The notes: a model not told the origin generated them from the sequence alone. DNA of 64,000 bases from Ahniella sp. (GCA_016712105.1 JADJRU010000009.1:62001-126000); one strand, 5' to 3'; counted from the first letter of the stretch, positions 17,796 to 26,196 are shown. A program made the numbers and translations.

Positions 17796-19778
17796 TCACC
17801 AGTGGACACCACGCATCAGCGAAGCGAACGCAACCTGCTCGTTGCTCGGCTGCTCGTCGCGACCCTTCATGCCCTTCGCGGCAGCGGAGTCCGGGAACAG
17901 TGTGTAGGCGGTATTCATGACCACTTCGTAGGCCTTCGGCGCCACCTGGTTCAACACGGCAGCGAAAATGCCAAGGCGCGTGGCAACACGGCTTGGCCGT
18001 TCGATGATGGCCTTGACGACCAACTCCGCAGCCTCTTCCGGCGTCAGCGTCGGTACCGAGTCGTACATCTTCGTCGGCGCGATCATCGGCGTCTTGACGA
18101 GCGGCATGTTGATCGTCGTGAAGCAGATGCCCTGATCGGAGAACTCACCCTGCGCACAACGCGAGAAGGCATCGAGTGCCGCCTTCGAGGCGACGTAGGC
18201 CGAGAACCGTGGTGAATTGGCCAGCACGCCGATCGAGGAAATGTTGATGATGTGGCCGCGGCGCTTTTCGGTCATCTTCGGCAGGAAACCCATGATCAAC
18301 CGCAGCGAACCGAAGTAGTTCAGCTCCATCGTGCGGGTGTAGTCATGGAATCGGTCATAACTGAGTGCCACCGAGCGCCGGATCGACCGGCCGGCATTGT
18401 TGATCAGGATATCGACGCCGCCGTGATCCTTGATCACCGTCTGCACGAGTTCGTTGCAGCTCTTCTCTTCGGTCAGGTCGGCCGAATAAGTGAAACAGAT
18501 GCCACCTTCGGCCTCGATTTCCTTCTTGGTGTCCTCGAGTTCCTGCTGCCCGCGCGCAACGACCAGAACCGTTGCCTTCGCCGCAGCCACCTTGAGGGCC
18601 GCAGCCTTGCCGATGCCGGACGTGCCGCCGGTGATCATGACCACCTTGCCCTTGACCTTGCCTTCCAGCGACCGATCGATGAACAGGTCGGGATCCAGAT
18701 GGCGCTCCCAATAATCCCAGAGGCGCCAAGCGTAGGTGTCGAGCGCCGGCAGCTTGATCTTGCTGCCGCGCAGCGCACGTTCGGTTTCGCGATTGTCGAA
18801 ACGTGTTGGGTTCGACAGGTATTCGAGCGCATGTTTCGGAATGCCGAGGTCGCGCAACAACTGGGTCGAGAACCGCTTCACAGGTGGCAGGTTCATGACC
18901 GCAGCGCGCACCATCGGCGGAATGAAGCCGATCGTACGGGCGTCGATGCGCATCGTCATCTGCGGCGCGTTCGCGGCTCGCGAGAAGGTATTCAGCAGTT
19001 CGCCGGCACGCAGGGGCTCCGGATCCACCAGATGGAAACAGCCGCCATCGAGCCCTGCCTTGTGGGCAATGTAATCGAGCGCGTCGACAACGTAGTCGAC
19101 CGGCACCACATTGACCCGCGCCCCTTCGATACCGATCGTCGGCATCCATTGCGGCAGTGTCGAGCGGATCTTCTTGATCAGACGGAAGAAGAAATACGGG
19201 CCATCGATCTTGTCGATTTCGCCGGTCTTCGAACTGCCGATGACCAGGGAGGGACGGTAGATACGAAACGGCATCTTGCAGTTCTTGCGCACCAGCCCTT
19301 CGGATTCGTGTTTCGTCCGGTAATACGGGTGCTTCAGGCCCTCGGCCTCGCTGAACATGTCTTCCTTGAACACGCCCGGGTACTTGCCGGCTGCGGCGAT
19401 CGAGCTGACATGCTGGAAACTGGCAGCCTTGATGGCGTGCGCCAGTTCGATGGCATGTTTGGTGCCGCCGACATTGACTGCCTCGTTCATGTCGTCATCG
19501 GCTTCGACGTCATAGACCGCCGCCAGATGGAAAAACATCTTCACTTTGCCGGTCAGTTGTTTTTGTGCCGCCGCAGTCACGCCGAGCTTTGGCTTGGTGA
19601 GATCACCGATGATCGGAACAATCTCGGCCTTCGTCACGTTCAACCGTTCCATGATCGCTTCCAGCTTCGGCAGCGACTCCTTGCGCACCAGCGCGAAAAT
19701 CTTGCCGCGCCGCTTGAGCAGTTTCTCCAGCAGATGACGACCCAAAAAGCCCGTTGCGCCGGTCACGAAATACGTCAT
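17796..19778 (-). CDS. two-domain fatty acyl-CoA reductase (alcohol-forming)
   Basis: About 660 residues from the ATG at 19778 (GAGGG 7 bp upstream; a TTG two codons earlier is less likely). Two NAD(P)-binding domains: an extended SDR (TGATGFLGRHLLEKLL at the start, YYRTKHESE active-site Tyr-Lys) and a classical SDR from about residue 375 (ITGGTSGIGKAAALK, NNAGRSIRRS, SAYVASKAALDAF). Length, domain order and the C-terminal INMPLVKTPMIAPTKMYDSV strongly resemble the Marinobacter type of alcohol-forming fatty acyl-CoA reductase, which reduces acyl-CoA via aldehyde to fatty alcohol for wax esters. Divergent from the acyl-CoA-binding protein gene, which fits. Confidence 0.85.
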   Translation of the reverse strand: MTYFVTGATGFLGRHLLEKLLKRRGKIFALVRKESLPKLEAIMERLNVTKAEIVPIIGDLTKPKLGVTAAAQKQLTGKVKMFFHLAAVYDVEADDDMNEAVNVGGTKHAIELAHAIKAASFQHVSSIAAAGKYPGVFKEDMFSEAEGLKHPYYRTKHESEGLVRKNCKMPFRIYRPSLVIGSSKTGEIDKIDGPYFFFRLIKKIRSTLPQWMPTIGIEGARVNVVPVDYVVDALDYIAHKAGLDGGCFHLVDPEPLRAGELLNTFSRAANAPQMTMRIDARTIGFIPPMVRAAVMNLPPVKRFSTQLLRDLGIPKHALEYLSNPTRFDNRETERALRGSKIKLPALDTYAWRLWDYWERHLDPDLFIDRSLEGKVKGKVVMITGGTSGIGKAAALKVAAAKATVLVVARGQQELEDTKKEIEAEGGICFTYSADLTEEKSCNELVQTVIKDHGGVDILINNAGRSIRRSVALSYDRFHDYTRTMELNYFGSLRLIMGFLPKMTEKRRGHIINISSIGVLANSPRFSAYVASKAALDAFSRCAQGEFSDQGICFTTINMPLVKTPMIAPTKMYDSVPTLTPEEAAELVVKAIIERPSRVATRLGIFAAVLNQVAPKAYEVVMNTAYTLFPDSAAAKGMKGRDEQPSNEQVAFASLMRGVHW

Positions 19779-19974
19779 GGTCAACCCTCGTCGTTCCTGG
19801 GCAGCGCCAGCGCGCCGCGATGATGGATGTGCGTGTACGCCGCCCTACCCGGCCGGCCGGGCGAGGTCGAAGCAGACCGCTCTAGATTGCCCGGAGTCTG
19901 AACATTTTCCTAGGGGGAATCGCCGAAACAGCAGTCAACTGGACCACTCCGGCATGCGGCAGCGCGCAAAGCCC

Positions 19975-20004
19975 TTGTTTGAACCGGAATCGCCGTGCTA
20001 TCTA
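19975..20004 (+). promoter_or_regulatory. promoter for acbP-tetR pair
   Basis: TTGTTT (19975-19980) and TATCTA (19999-20004) with an 18-bp spacer, 34 bp before the ATG at 20038; a GGGAGAG ribosome site precedes the ATG. It lies in the divergent gap to the acyl-CoA reductase, where a TetR operator would be expected; I saw no clear palindrome. Confidence 0.4.
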
Positions 20005-20037
20005 GCGACGGCATTCCTTATCCTCTGGGAGAGAAAA

Positions 20038-20292
20038 ATGGCCGACCTCATCAAGCAGTTCGAAGACGCCTCCAAGAAGGCGCTGAACCACGAAGCGCGC
20101 CCCGACAACGACACCATGCTCAAGCTGTATGCCCTGTACAAACAAGGCTCCCAGAGCGACGTGACCGGCGAAAAGCCCGGATTCTTCGCTTTTGTCCGCG
20201 TCGCCAAGTACGAAGCCTGGGCCAAACTCAAGGGCACGGCTCAGGACGCGGCACAGAAGTTGTACGTCGATCTGGTCAAGAAGCTCGGCTGA
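20038..20292 (+). CDS. acyl-CoA-binding protein
   Basis: An 84-residue protein of the ACBP family: IKQFEDASKKALNHEARPDN, then LKLYALYKQGSQSDV, the GEKPGFFAF loop and KYEAWAKLKG. The Tyr and Lys residues that hold the CoA and acyl chain are present. It buffers long-chain acyl-CoA in the cytosol and could hand it to the divergent acyl-CoA reductase. Its TGA overlaps the ATG of the TetR gene, so the two are coupled. Confidence 0.93.
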   Translation: MADLIKQFEDASKKALNHEARPDNDTMLKLYALYKQGSQSDVTGEKPGFFAFVRVAKYEAWAKLKGTAQDAAQKLYVDLVKKLG

Positions 20293-20939
20293 TGAGCACC
20301 AAGGCCGCTGCCGGCAAGACCCGAGAACGCATCCTCGATGTGAGCCTGGTCATGTTCAATGAACGGGGCGAGCCGAATGTCACCACAAATCACATCGCCG
20401 ACGAACTGGAGATCAGTCCGGGCAATTTGTACTACCACTTCCGGAACAAGGACGACATCGTCGAGCACCTGTTCGCACGGTATGAGGACTCGATCGACCT
20501 GGCCATCGTGCCGCCGATCGATCGCCTGCCGACACTCGAAGACATCTGGATGCAGTTGCACCGTGCCTTTGAAACGATGTGGGCGTTCCGATTCATCTAC
20601 CGCGATCTGGTCGATATCACCAGCCGGAACCGCAAGTTGCGCATGCATTTTGCGCGCATCATCAAACGCGCCACCGCCAACGCGAACGAAGTCCTGAAGG
20701 GCCTGACGGCAGCCGAGATCATGCGCGCCAGCCGCGCCGAGATCGAGGCCACGGCCACCAACATCATCCTGGTCGCAACGTTCTGGATGAGCTTCAACTC
20801 CGTCCGTGGCGGCCAGGTCGAAAAGGGCTCGGAAGACCTCACCCAGGGAATCTTCCAGACCATGATGATCATCGCGCCGTATCTGCGCGACGCCGAGCGC
20901 CTGCACCTCAACAACCTGGCGCTGACCTACGTTCGTTGA
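20292..20939 (+). CDS. TetR/AcrR family transcriptional regulator
   Basis: A 215-residue TetR-like repressor. The N-terminal helix-turn-helix spans about 10-55 (RERILDVSLVMFNERG, then NHIADELEISPGNLYYHFRNKDDI). The C-terminal ligand domain is helical. It is coupled to the acyl-CoA-binding gene, so a fatty acyl-CoA or related lipid is a plausible ligand, and the divergent acyl-CoA reductase a plausible target; both are inference. Confidence 0.88.
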   Translation: MSTKAAAGKTRERILDVSLVMFNERGEPNVTTNHIADELEISPGNLYYHFRNKDDIVEHLFARYEDSIDLAIVPPIDRLPTLEDIWMQLHRAFETMWAFRFIYRDLVDITSRNRKLRMHFARIIKRATANANEVLKGLTAAEIMRASRAEIEATATNIILVATFWMSFNSVRGGQVEKGSEDLTQGIFQTMMIIAPYLRDAERLHLNNLALTYVR

Positions 20940-21652
20940 GCGCCTGCACCGGCTGATCCCTCCCCCAAGCCGCTGACGCGGCGGGCGACTACGCACGTAT
21001 CCATCAAGCGTGCGCAATTTCCGGATTCCGGAGCGCCCATCACCCTTTTCCTCCCACCAAACAAACCGTAAGCCGTTGATCTTGTTTGGCGAGTCAGCAG
21101 CGGGTTTTTCCATTCGCGCGGTACGCGGGCGCAACAATGGATCAAGGCCCATGCGCGGCTGATCGAAGGAAAGCTTCTCCCGCTTGCGGCGAATGACGCG
21201 TTGAGGGGCCATGCGCGGGGCTGACGAGCCGAGGGGCCGGCGAAACGGGTTTCCGAACGCTAGTGCCACACACCAAGAGTCCGTCATTCCCGCGCAAGCG
21301 GGAAACCACTCGGGTGCCACACGACCCAAACCGGGTCGCAACGAATGGATTCCCGCTTGCGCGGGAATGACGCGTTGAGGGGGCGTAACCGAAAAAGCGA
21401 CAAATAGCCTGACAGTGGCCGTGAATGGGGGAAGGTTGTGTTCTGTGCGTGCCAACCAGTTTGATGCGCGAATTGGCACCCTGAACGCTGCGATCAGGAC
21501 TCCCAGCCAGCGAAACAGCGAGCCTGAAGTATGCACAGTGGACTGCTGTGCAATTCGCCATGCTGACTCTCGGAGACAACAAAGTGGTGGCTCTCCGTGG
21601 GCGCTCAGCCCCAGATAAACAGCCTGATGAAGCCCCCAGAGTGATCGCTGTC
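20940..21652 (+). other. gene-free stretch before the cassette array
   Basis: About 700 bp with no convincing coding frame on either strand. This is where an integron integrase would be expected, reading left; I looked for tyrosine-recombinase motifs on the minus strand and saw none. It holds one perfect palindromic repeat (separate entry) and a degenerate partial copy near 21175-21205 that shares GAATGACGCGTTGAGGGG with the flank of the main copy. Confidence 0.6.
21282..21372. repeat. palindromic dispersed repeat
   Basis: A 91-bp element bounded by a perfect 23-bp inverted repeat beginning CGTCATTCCCGCGCAAGC and ending with its complement. This ATTCCCGC...GCGGGAAT type is a common dispersed repeat in proteobacteria (compare Neisseria dRS3-like units). 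It may fold as a strong hairpin in RNA. Confidence 0.7.
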
Positions 21653-21862
21653 TTGTCCATGGACACCTACTCTGGAAATTCCGGAAATCCGCTAGTACGC
21701 TCGAACGCGCAAGCGTTGCCCGATTCGCGACCGGCTTTTTTTAGGCCGCCCATTTCGGCGGGCATCCGAAAACTTGGAGGGATCTTAGTGACTTACAGAC
21801 CAAACTCCCGAAATGGGCGACTCCCGAGTCGCCTAACGTTGTCGTCCATTTCTAGTTAGGCC
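21653..21862 (+). repeat. array leader 1 (related to leader 2)
   Basis: A 210-bp non-coding block that aligns along its length with 37796-38008 at roughly 70% identity by eye. Shared landmarks include ACTCTGGA, GATTCGCGACCGG, CGCCCATTTCGG, ACTTGGAGGGAT, CCGAGTCG and a terminal CTAG/CTTAG-type core. It contains a 12-bp inverted repeat CGCCCATTTCGG (21747-21758) / CCGAAATGGGCG (21808-21819) and ends with the hairpin GCCTAAC...GTTAGGC (21831-21861), an attC-like core. It directly precedes the first cassette gene. An attI-like or promoter-bearing array start is possible but unproven. Confidence 0.55.
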
Positions 21863-21875
21863 ACGCAAGACGACC

Positions 21876-22040
21876 ATGACAGACTTCGACCTCGATTCCT
21901 ATTTGGCAGACGCTCAAGCGGAGCTCGACACAAACAGGTGTCTTCGTCGAGAGGCGCATGGCAAGGCCTACGTTCGAGAGATTTGCTCTGGACTACGGTC
22001 GCTCAGTCGCTTGGGGAATTTTCGGACGATGGAAGATTAG
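21876..22040 (+). CDS. small cassette ORF, unknown
   Basis: A 54-residue frame from ATG at 21876, 14 bp after the leader core site, beginning MTDFDLDSYLADAQAELDTN and ending TMED. It is too short to assign. The cassette between 21861 and the next attC is about 480 bp and holds this frame and the one at 22081-22347 in different phases, with a third open frame bridging them, so both may be pieces of one gene of about 157 codons broken by indels. Low confidence as a stand-alone gene. Confidence 0.35.
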   Translation: MTDFDLDSYLADAQAELDTNRCLRREAHGKAYVREICSGLRSLSRLGNFRTMED

Positions 22041-22080
22041 GCTTCTCGCGTAAAGGCATCGGTGATTCCGTAGCAACCAC

Positions 22081-22347
22081 GTGCCCGCCAAGAACAGTCT
22101 CAAATGGGCATGGGCCAGTGACCAGTATCCGCAAACAGTCAGAGATGCCTCGTCACGCCTTCGCGGGCTTACCGACCTCACAGGATTCGAGGTCTTTCAG
22201 TCGGCGCTGATTGAATGTGACGAATCCATGGCGTGGGAGATTGCAGCGCTTGCCTGCAAATACATGCAGGCTTTGGGCGTGTACCGCATACCGCATGGCC
22301 ACATCCATTCCTACGTGCTTATCACCGAGGTTCGTGATGTGGCCTAA
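22081..22347 (+). CDS. cassette protein, unknown function
   Basis: An 88-residue frame starting at GTG. The stop TAA is part of the R'' core (GCCTAAC) of the following attC, a typical cassette arrangement that supports it as genuine. The sequence is soluble, with a helical centre (ECDESMAWEIAALACKYMQA) and a C-terminal HGHIHSYVLI segment. No family recognised. It may be the C-terminal part of a longer frameshifted gene that starts at 21876. Confidence 0.5.
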   Translation: MPAKNSLKWAWASDQYPQTVRDASSRLRGLTDLTGFEVFQSALIECDESMAWEIAALACKYMQALGVYRIPHGHIHSYVLITEVRDVA

Positions 22348-22410
22348 CATTTCGCTCAAGCGGACAGATCAATCGCTTCGCGATTGATGCTGCCGCTTAG
22401 CTCCAGCGTT
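22342..22410 (+). repeat. attC site 1, interrupted by MITE
   Basis: R'' GCCTAAC (22342-22348), L'' region CGCTCAAGCGGA, a small inner hairpin (ATCAATCGCTTCGCGATTGAT), the complementary GCTGCCGCTTAGCTCCAGC, then GTT. The rest of R' (AGGC) is found after the MITE at 22564. Without the insertion this is a normal attC of about 73 bp. Confidence 0.75.
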
Positions 22411-22560
22411 GAGGCTGTAGAAAAAGTCCTTCAAGAACTAGTTGTTTCGGGAGTGCTGAAAAGTGACCGCACCAGACGGGCTACATTCAACGATCGGCAG
22501 TTCGGTAGGGGCCCCCAGAAATGTCCCGCCGTTCGCTGTTTCGACTTTTTCTACAGGCTC
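22411..22560. mobile_element. 150-bp MITE in attC core
   Basis: Non-coding element with 18-bp inverted ends, GAGGCTGTAGAAAAAGTC at left and the complement at right with one mismatch, flanked by GTT on both sides (22408-22410 and 22561-22563), consistent with a 3-bp target duplication (4 bp, CGTT, is possible if the ends are one base shorter). The ends match those of the IS1182-like element at 23029-24772 (GAGGCTGTAGAAAAA), but the interior does not, so it is a miniature element mobilised by the same type of transposase. Confidence 0.75.
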
Positions 22561-22578
22561 GTTAGGCGTCTAATTCAG

Positions 22579-22935
22579 ATGCAACCCGCCACGCTTACCA
22601 TCCCCGCTGTAAACCAGCGTCGCCCAAGGTGTCGTCAGTGCGGCTGCCTCTCAGATCTTGCTTCCGTCGAGGAACCCACAAATCAAGCTGAATTGTTCGA
22701 GATCTTCTCGCGCAACGAGTTCTTGAAGTTTGTTCCTCGTATTCGAGAGCTCACCAATTGCACCGTTGGGGAAGCCAAGGCAACATATCTTCATCTGGCG
22801 CTGTCAGGCGGCGTCTGCCACCACTGCAAAGTGCCAGTCCCGGCGGGAGCAGTAGTCGATTGCCCAAAGTGCCATTCCCTAAACCTCGTCTGGCAAAACC
22901 GAGCGCAAGCTCAAGCGCAAGTGGGCCAACCGTGA
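22579..22935 (+). CDS. cassette zinc-ribbon-like protein
   Basis: 118 residues from the ATG at 22579; the frame is open further upstream through the MITE but that part is not expected to be native. Two Cys pairs at the N-terminus (CRQCGC) and two near the C-terminus (CHHCKVP, CPKCHSLN) suggest one or two zinc ribbons. The middle (LFEIFSRNEFLKFVPRI) is helical. DNA or RNA binding is possible; no named family recognised. It lies 12 bp after a restored attC core. Confidence 0.6.
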   Translation: MQPATLTIPAVNQRRPRCRQCGCLSDLASVEEPTNQAELFEIFSRNEFLKFVPRIRELTNCTVGEAKATYLHLALSGGVCHHCKVPVPAGAVVDCPKCHSLNLVWQNRAQAQAQVGQP

Positions 22936-22960
22936 GGGAGGCGCTATCAGCGCACCCGAC

Positions 22961-23028
22961 GCCTAACCGTTCCATCGAGGGGGACGTCCAAGGGCTATCG
23001 CCCTCGGCCGCCCCTCCTGTCAAACGTT
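22961..23028 (+). repeat. attC site 2, interrupted by IS1182-like element
   Basis: R'' GCCTAAC (22961-22967), CGTTCCATCGAGGGGGACG, an inner hairpin AGGGCTATCGCCCT, the complementary CGCCCCTCCTGTCAAAC and GTT at 23026-23028, where the IS begins. The remnant of R' lies at 24773 as GTCAGGA (consensus GTTRRRY). Confidence 0.75.
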
Positions 23029-24772
23029 GAGGCTGTAGAAAAACCCCTTTTTGCAGCCGGAAAACGGTTGAAACGCCGCCGAGAACCGCCGCCGCGATAT
23101 GGCACGCCGCATGGACTGCTAATCCGCAGGATATCCGTCATTGAGCTAGTTCGCCCCTACGCGCTCAGGCAGCAATTGCAGGGTCTCTATTCGACCTCAC
23201 GCCGCCTTTCTGAACTTCGCCCACTTCTCGATGTTGTGCACCAGGGCGTAAAGCTTCCATTGCCCATCGACTTTCTTCTGGCCACGAAGGCTGAGTCGAT
23301 CAAGCCCCTTGTTGTGACGGAGATTGCCGAACACCGGCTCGACGGTGGCGAAGCGTCGGCCGTACTCCTCGCGTCCTTCATCACTATCGATGCGGGCGCG
23401 CATCGTCTGCGTGTGGGTCGCCGCCAGTTTCCTCGTCAGCACCGCGACTTGGCGCACCTTCGTCGTGTTCGGCTTTCGTAAACACTGTGCCCGCAGTGCA
23501 CAGTCCGTGCAGGCCGACAGCGGCGCGCGGAACTTGATGGCGGCATAACCACCAATGTTGCACTCGCGGCCGTTGCGATAGAGCTGCTTGCCGGCAGGAC
23601 AGGTGGCATGGGCGTGATCTGGTGCAACGACAAAATCGTCGGAACCAAACATGCTTTTCGTTTTGGTCTTGCCCGACTTGTTGTGGAGTGGATCCGGCTT
23701 GCTGGTGTGCTTGCCCTGATCGGCAAACCGCTCATCACGTTGCCGCATCTGTCCATCGGCGATCAGCGCATCAATGCCTCGCTCAGCGAGCGCGGCCAGA
23801 TTGGCTTCGGAGTGATAACCCGCGTCGGCGGTGATCAGCGTGCTTCCTGGCGTTGATCGGCACAGGCATCGATGACATCGATCAGCAGTTCCTGTTCGGA
23901 ACCGGTGCCATGGGCCGAAGCTTCGACGATGATCTGATGCGCCGCATCGACGACAGCGACCGCGCAATAGCCTTGAATGACGCCTTTGCTGGTCGCCATC
24001 TTCGCCGACTCGTTGTCGGTCAGGTTGGACTTTCGTGCTGCTCCCCGTGTGCCTTCCCGATCGGCAGGATTGTCCTTCAACCAACCGCGAATCCGGGTCG
24101 CTTCCTTCGTCATCCGCTCAATCCGGGCGGCGACCTTGTCTTCCGTGCCATCGCGGCCAGAGTCGTCATTCAGACGATGCCGGTCCAGCATCTGCTTCGC
24201 CACACGTTCAAGCTTCTCGGCCTTGGTCAGAAACTCGGCTCGTGTGCCGGAGCGATACTTCGATGCGTTGGAGGGCAACTTCACGCCATCGATGGCGGGC
24301 ATCTCACGGCCGATCAGTCCCTCCTGGCCGAGAATCGCCAGGACCTGCGCGAATACCGACGCAATCGCATCACGCGAGCGGCTGACGAAGTCGGCAATGG
24401 TCGTGAAGTGCGGCTTGGCGTCACCAGTGATCGCCATGAACAAGACGTTGTCGCGGCAAGCCCGTTCAATCGAGCGAGAGCTGATGATTCCTTGCGAGTA
24501 AGCCAGCAGCACCGCCTTCAACAACATCGACGGAGCATGTGCCGTCGCACCAGTCAGATCGTTGCGGTAGTGCGAGTCGAATGCAGACAGATCAAGCGCA
24601 TCGACCAGATGATGCGCCGCATGGGCGAACGAACCAGGCACCAGTTGATCTTCCAGCACCACCGGCAAGAACCGCGGACTCATGTCGACAAACTTGTAAC
24701 GTGCCAACCGCCGACTCGCTTGCGCTCAATGACGGAAGGAAGCAAGATCGAGGCCACTTTTTCTACAGCTTC
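23029..24772 (-). mobile_element. IS1182-family insertion sequence
   Basis: A 1744-bp element. The left end GAGGCTGTAGAAAAACC and right end TTTTTCTACAGCTTC are imperfect inverted repeats; the flanks are GTT and GTC, consistent with a 3-bp duplication with one later change. It carries one transposase gene on the minus strand, interrupted by a frameshift. The element splits an attC exactly at its crossover triplet. Confidence 0.85.
23197..24707 (-). pseudogene. IS1182-family transposase, frameshifted as sequenced
   Basis: DDE transposase of the IS1182 family in two frames. The first (24707 to about 23850) has LLKAVLLAYSQGIISSRSIE and the catalytic-region IDGVKLPSNASKYRSGTRAE. The second resumes with STLITADAGYHSEANLAALA and ends with the zinc-type CTDCALRAQCLR and VEPVFGNLRHNKG (final Glu) and GQKKVDGQWKLYALVHN. 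The frames meet near 23850 (CGCCAGGAAGCACGC on the coding strand), where one missing base explains the break. A programmed shift is unlikely because no slippery heptamer is visible. Confidence 0.8.
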
Positions 24773-24796
24773 GTCAGGACGGACGGGGAGATTCCT

Positions 24797-25147
24797 GTGA
24801 ATACAAAATTGCTCGCCCTGGGCATAGCTCTCGCCGCGCTCCTCTGCGCCTGTGACTTCCAGAAGCAGGCCGATGCACGATTCGGCGATCAACATTTCAA
24901 AACGGCTATTTCGCTCATCGAGCTTCACAGGGTCCGTACGGGCACCTATCCGTCAACGCTGGCGGACCTGAAGTTCACTGGCGAGTGGGACCAAATCGCT
25001 CTCTCGTCGGTGGAGTACAAGAGGCTCGAGTCTGGTTACGAGCTCAATGTAGTGCGCGGTTGGGTCGCACAGCCTGACCTGAAGTATCCGGCTGAATTCT
25101 GGATGGGGCTTGGGCTGAAAAAATCCAATCTTTTGCCTGAACCGTGA
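24797..25147 (+). CDS. cassette lipoprotein, unknown
   Basis: 116 residues from GTG at 24797 with a lipoprotein signal peptide: KLLALGIALAALLCAC, lipobox LLCAC with the Cys near residue 17. The mature part begins DFQKQADARFGDQHFKTA and has a pattern close to the periplasmic part of pilin-like proteins (LIELHRVRTGTYPSTLADL), as in many small cassette lipoproteins. It ends 4 bp before attC 3. Function unknown; outer-membrane or periplasmic location expected. Confidence 0.65.
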   Translation: MNTKLLALGIALAALLCACDFQKQADARFGDQHFKTAISLIELHRVRTGTYPSTLADLKFTGEWDQIALSSVEYKRLESGYELNVVRGWVAQPDLKYPAEFWMGLGLKKSNLLPEP

Positions 25148-25151
25148 TCCA

Positions 25152-25211
25152 GCCTAACCAATCATTCAAGCCGAACCCACTGCGTGGGTCGGCTCAACTC
25201 AGGCGTTAGGC
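25152..25211 (+). repeat. attC site 3
   Basis: 60 bp: R'' GCCTAAC, CATTCAAGCCGA, loop with CCCACTGCGTGGG, CGGCTCAACTC, R' GTTAGGC (25205-25211). Stem arms CAAGCCG and CGGCT are complementary. Clear attC. Confidence 0.9.
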
Positions 25212-25225
25212 TGCTAGGAAAGTTC

Positions 25226-25546
25226 ATGGTCACGACACCATTTATCGAGTCCGAGACCAAAGACGCACTGGGTGGCATTGCTCACCGTTACGTCTTCAGC
25301 CGCGGAGTTAAGGGCCTTGTCCAGACATCCCGCGAGTCCGCCCGGGTAGTTGTCTTCTTGTCCTTCCCTGACAAGGCTGATTCAGTGATGTGGGAGCCTA
25401 AACGTGTGCTCCCGCTTCTCGCCCCGTTCGACCCGCAGGCCACACCAAGCATTGACAGTTGGGCCCTGACATTTCCTGCCGCTGTCGTGCAAGAAGCGCT
25501 GCTGGAGTTGGACGCAGTCATTGGGGAGCGCCGCTTCTATGCTTAG
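25226..25546 (+). CDS. cassette protein, unknown
   Basis: 106 residues from the ATG at 25226, 14 bp after the R' core of attC 3. Beginning MVTTPFIESETKDALGG; soluble, no signal peptide or membrane segment. A short strand-rich stretch (ARVVVFLSFP) and a C-terminal helix (VVQEALLELDAVIGERRF). The family is not recognised. Stop TAG is 5 bp before attC 4. Confidence 0.6.
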   Translation: MVTTPFIESETKDALGGIAHRYVFSRGVKGLVQTSRESARVVVFLSFPDKADSVMWEPKRVLPLLAPFDPQATPSIDSWALTFPAAVVQEALLELDAVIGERRFYA

Positions 25547-25551
25547 GGCGC

Positions 25552-25607
25552 AGCCTAACCAATCATTCAAGCCGACGCCTTCGGCGCGGCTTAACTCAGG
25601 CGTTAGG
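25552..25607 (+). repeat. attC site 4
   Basis: 56 bp, same class as attC 3: GCCTAAC, CATTCAAGCCGACGC, CTTCG loop, GCGGCTTAACTC, GTTAGGC (25601-25607). Confidence 0.9.
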
Positions 25608-25651
25608 CCGCAAAGAAGCACTTCTTCTGCAATGTACAGACCGATTCTCGG

Positions 25652-26023
25652 ATGGGATTGGAGTCGTTCGTGAGCAACCGAAACGAGTTTGTCGAGCATC
25701 TCAGCGAGGTATTTCGTCTTCTCGTGCCGATTCGCTCTAGGCGCATGTTTGGTGGGTACGGCATCTATCACAACGAACTGATGATTGGCCTTGTCGCGGA
25801 TAACATTCTCTACCTGAAGACTGACGCAGTATCCGCACCAGAGTTCACAGAAGCTGGTTGCTCACCGTTCGAGTACACAAAGAACGGCGTCACCATGAAG
25901 ATGTCGTACTCCAGTGCGCCAATCGAGATATTCGATGATCCGGAAACTGCTAGGAAGTGGGGCATTCGAGCCTATGAAGCAGCACTTCGTTCAAGCAGTA
26001 GAACAGCCAAGCGTCCCAAGTGA
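25652..26023 (+). CDS. TfoX N-terminal domain protein (cassette)
   Basis: 123 residues from the ATG at 25652; a GTG at 25670 is an alternative. It has the TfoX/Sxy N-terminal domain pattern: RRMFGGYGIYHNELMIGLVA, NILYLKTD, then EYTKNGVTMKMSYSSAPIEI. The C-terminal helical TfoX domain is absent, as in the many stand-alone TfoX_N proteins. Sxy/TfoX are competence co-activators with CRP, but for single-domain members the role is unknown. This is a common cassette type. It lies between attC 4 and attC 5. Confidence 0.8.
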   Translation: MGLESFVSNRNEFVEHLSEVFRLLVPIRSRRMFGGYGIYHNELMIGLVADNILYLKTDAVSAPEFTEAGCSPFEYTKNGVTMKMSYSSAPIEIFDDPETARKWGIRAYEAALRSSSRTAKRPK

Positions 26024-26064
26024 ATGCATTAACCACCACACCAACCCTAGGTGCGAGCGGTGCG

Positions 26065-26193
26065 GCCTAACCCCTCGCTCAAGTTGACCCGCTACGGCAG
26101 CCAGCGTAAGCCCGGCACGCGCCATATGAATCATCGTCGCGTACCGGGCTTACGCTGCCCGCCTCCGCGCGCAACTTGGCTCGAACGTTAGGC
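26065..26193 (+). repeat. attC site 5 (long)
   Basis: 129 bp: R'' GCCTAAC (26065-26071), CGCTCAAGTTG, a long inner stem GCAGCCAGCGTAAGCCCGG / CCGGGCTTACGCTGCCCGCC, CAACTTGGCTCGAAC, R' GTTAGGC (26187-26193). Confidence 0.9.
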
Positions 26194-26196
26194 CTC

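Noticed and set aside
18252..19823. Long plus-strand open frame opposite the acyl-CoA reductase
   Set aside because: Shadow of a gene with strong family identity on the minus strand.
21282..21372. CRISPR repeat unit
   Set aside because: A single palindromic element without regularly spaced copies or cas genes; it is a dispersed hairpin repeat.
20940..21652. Possible relic of an integron integrase
   Set aside because: The minus-strand frames here show no tyrosine-recombinase boxes (no RxxR/HxxR context, no IntI-specific patch), and the stretch is too short for an intact gene.
22384..22578. N-terminal extension of the zinc-ribbon cassette gene through the MITE
   Set aside because: That part is encoded by the attC and the MITE; the ATG at 22579 just after the restored core fits the cassette pattern.
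23840..23860. Programmed frameshift in the IS1182-like transposase
   Set aside because: IS1182 elements encode the transposase in one frame, and no slippery heptamer or stimulatory hairpin is evident; a one-base loss is simpler.
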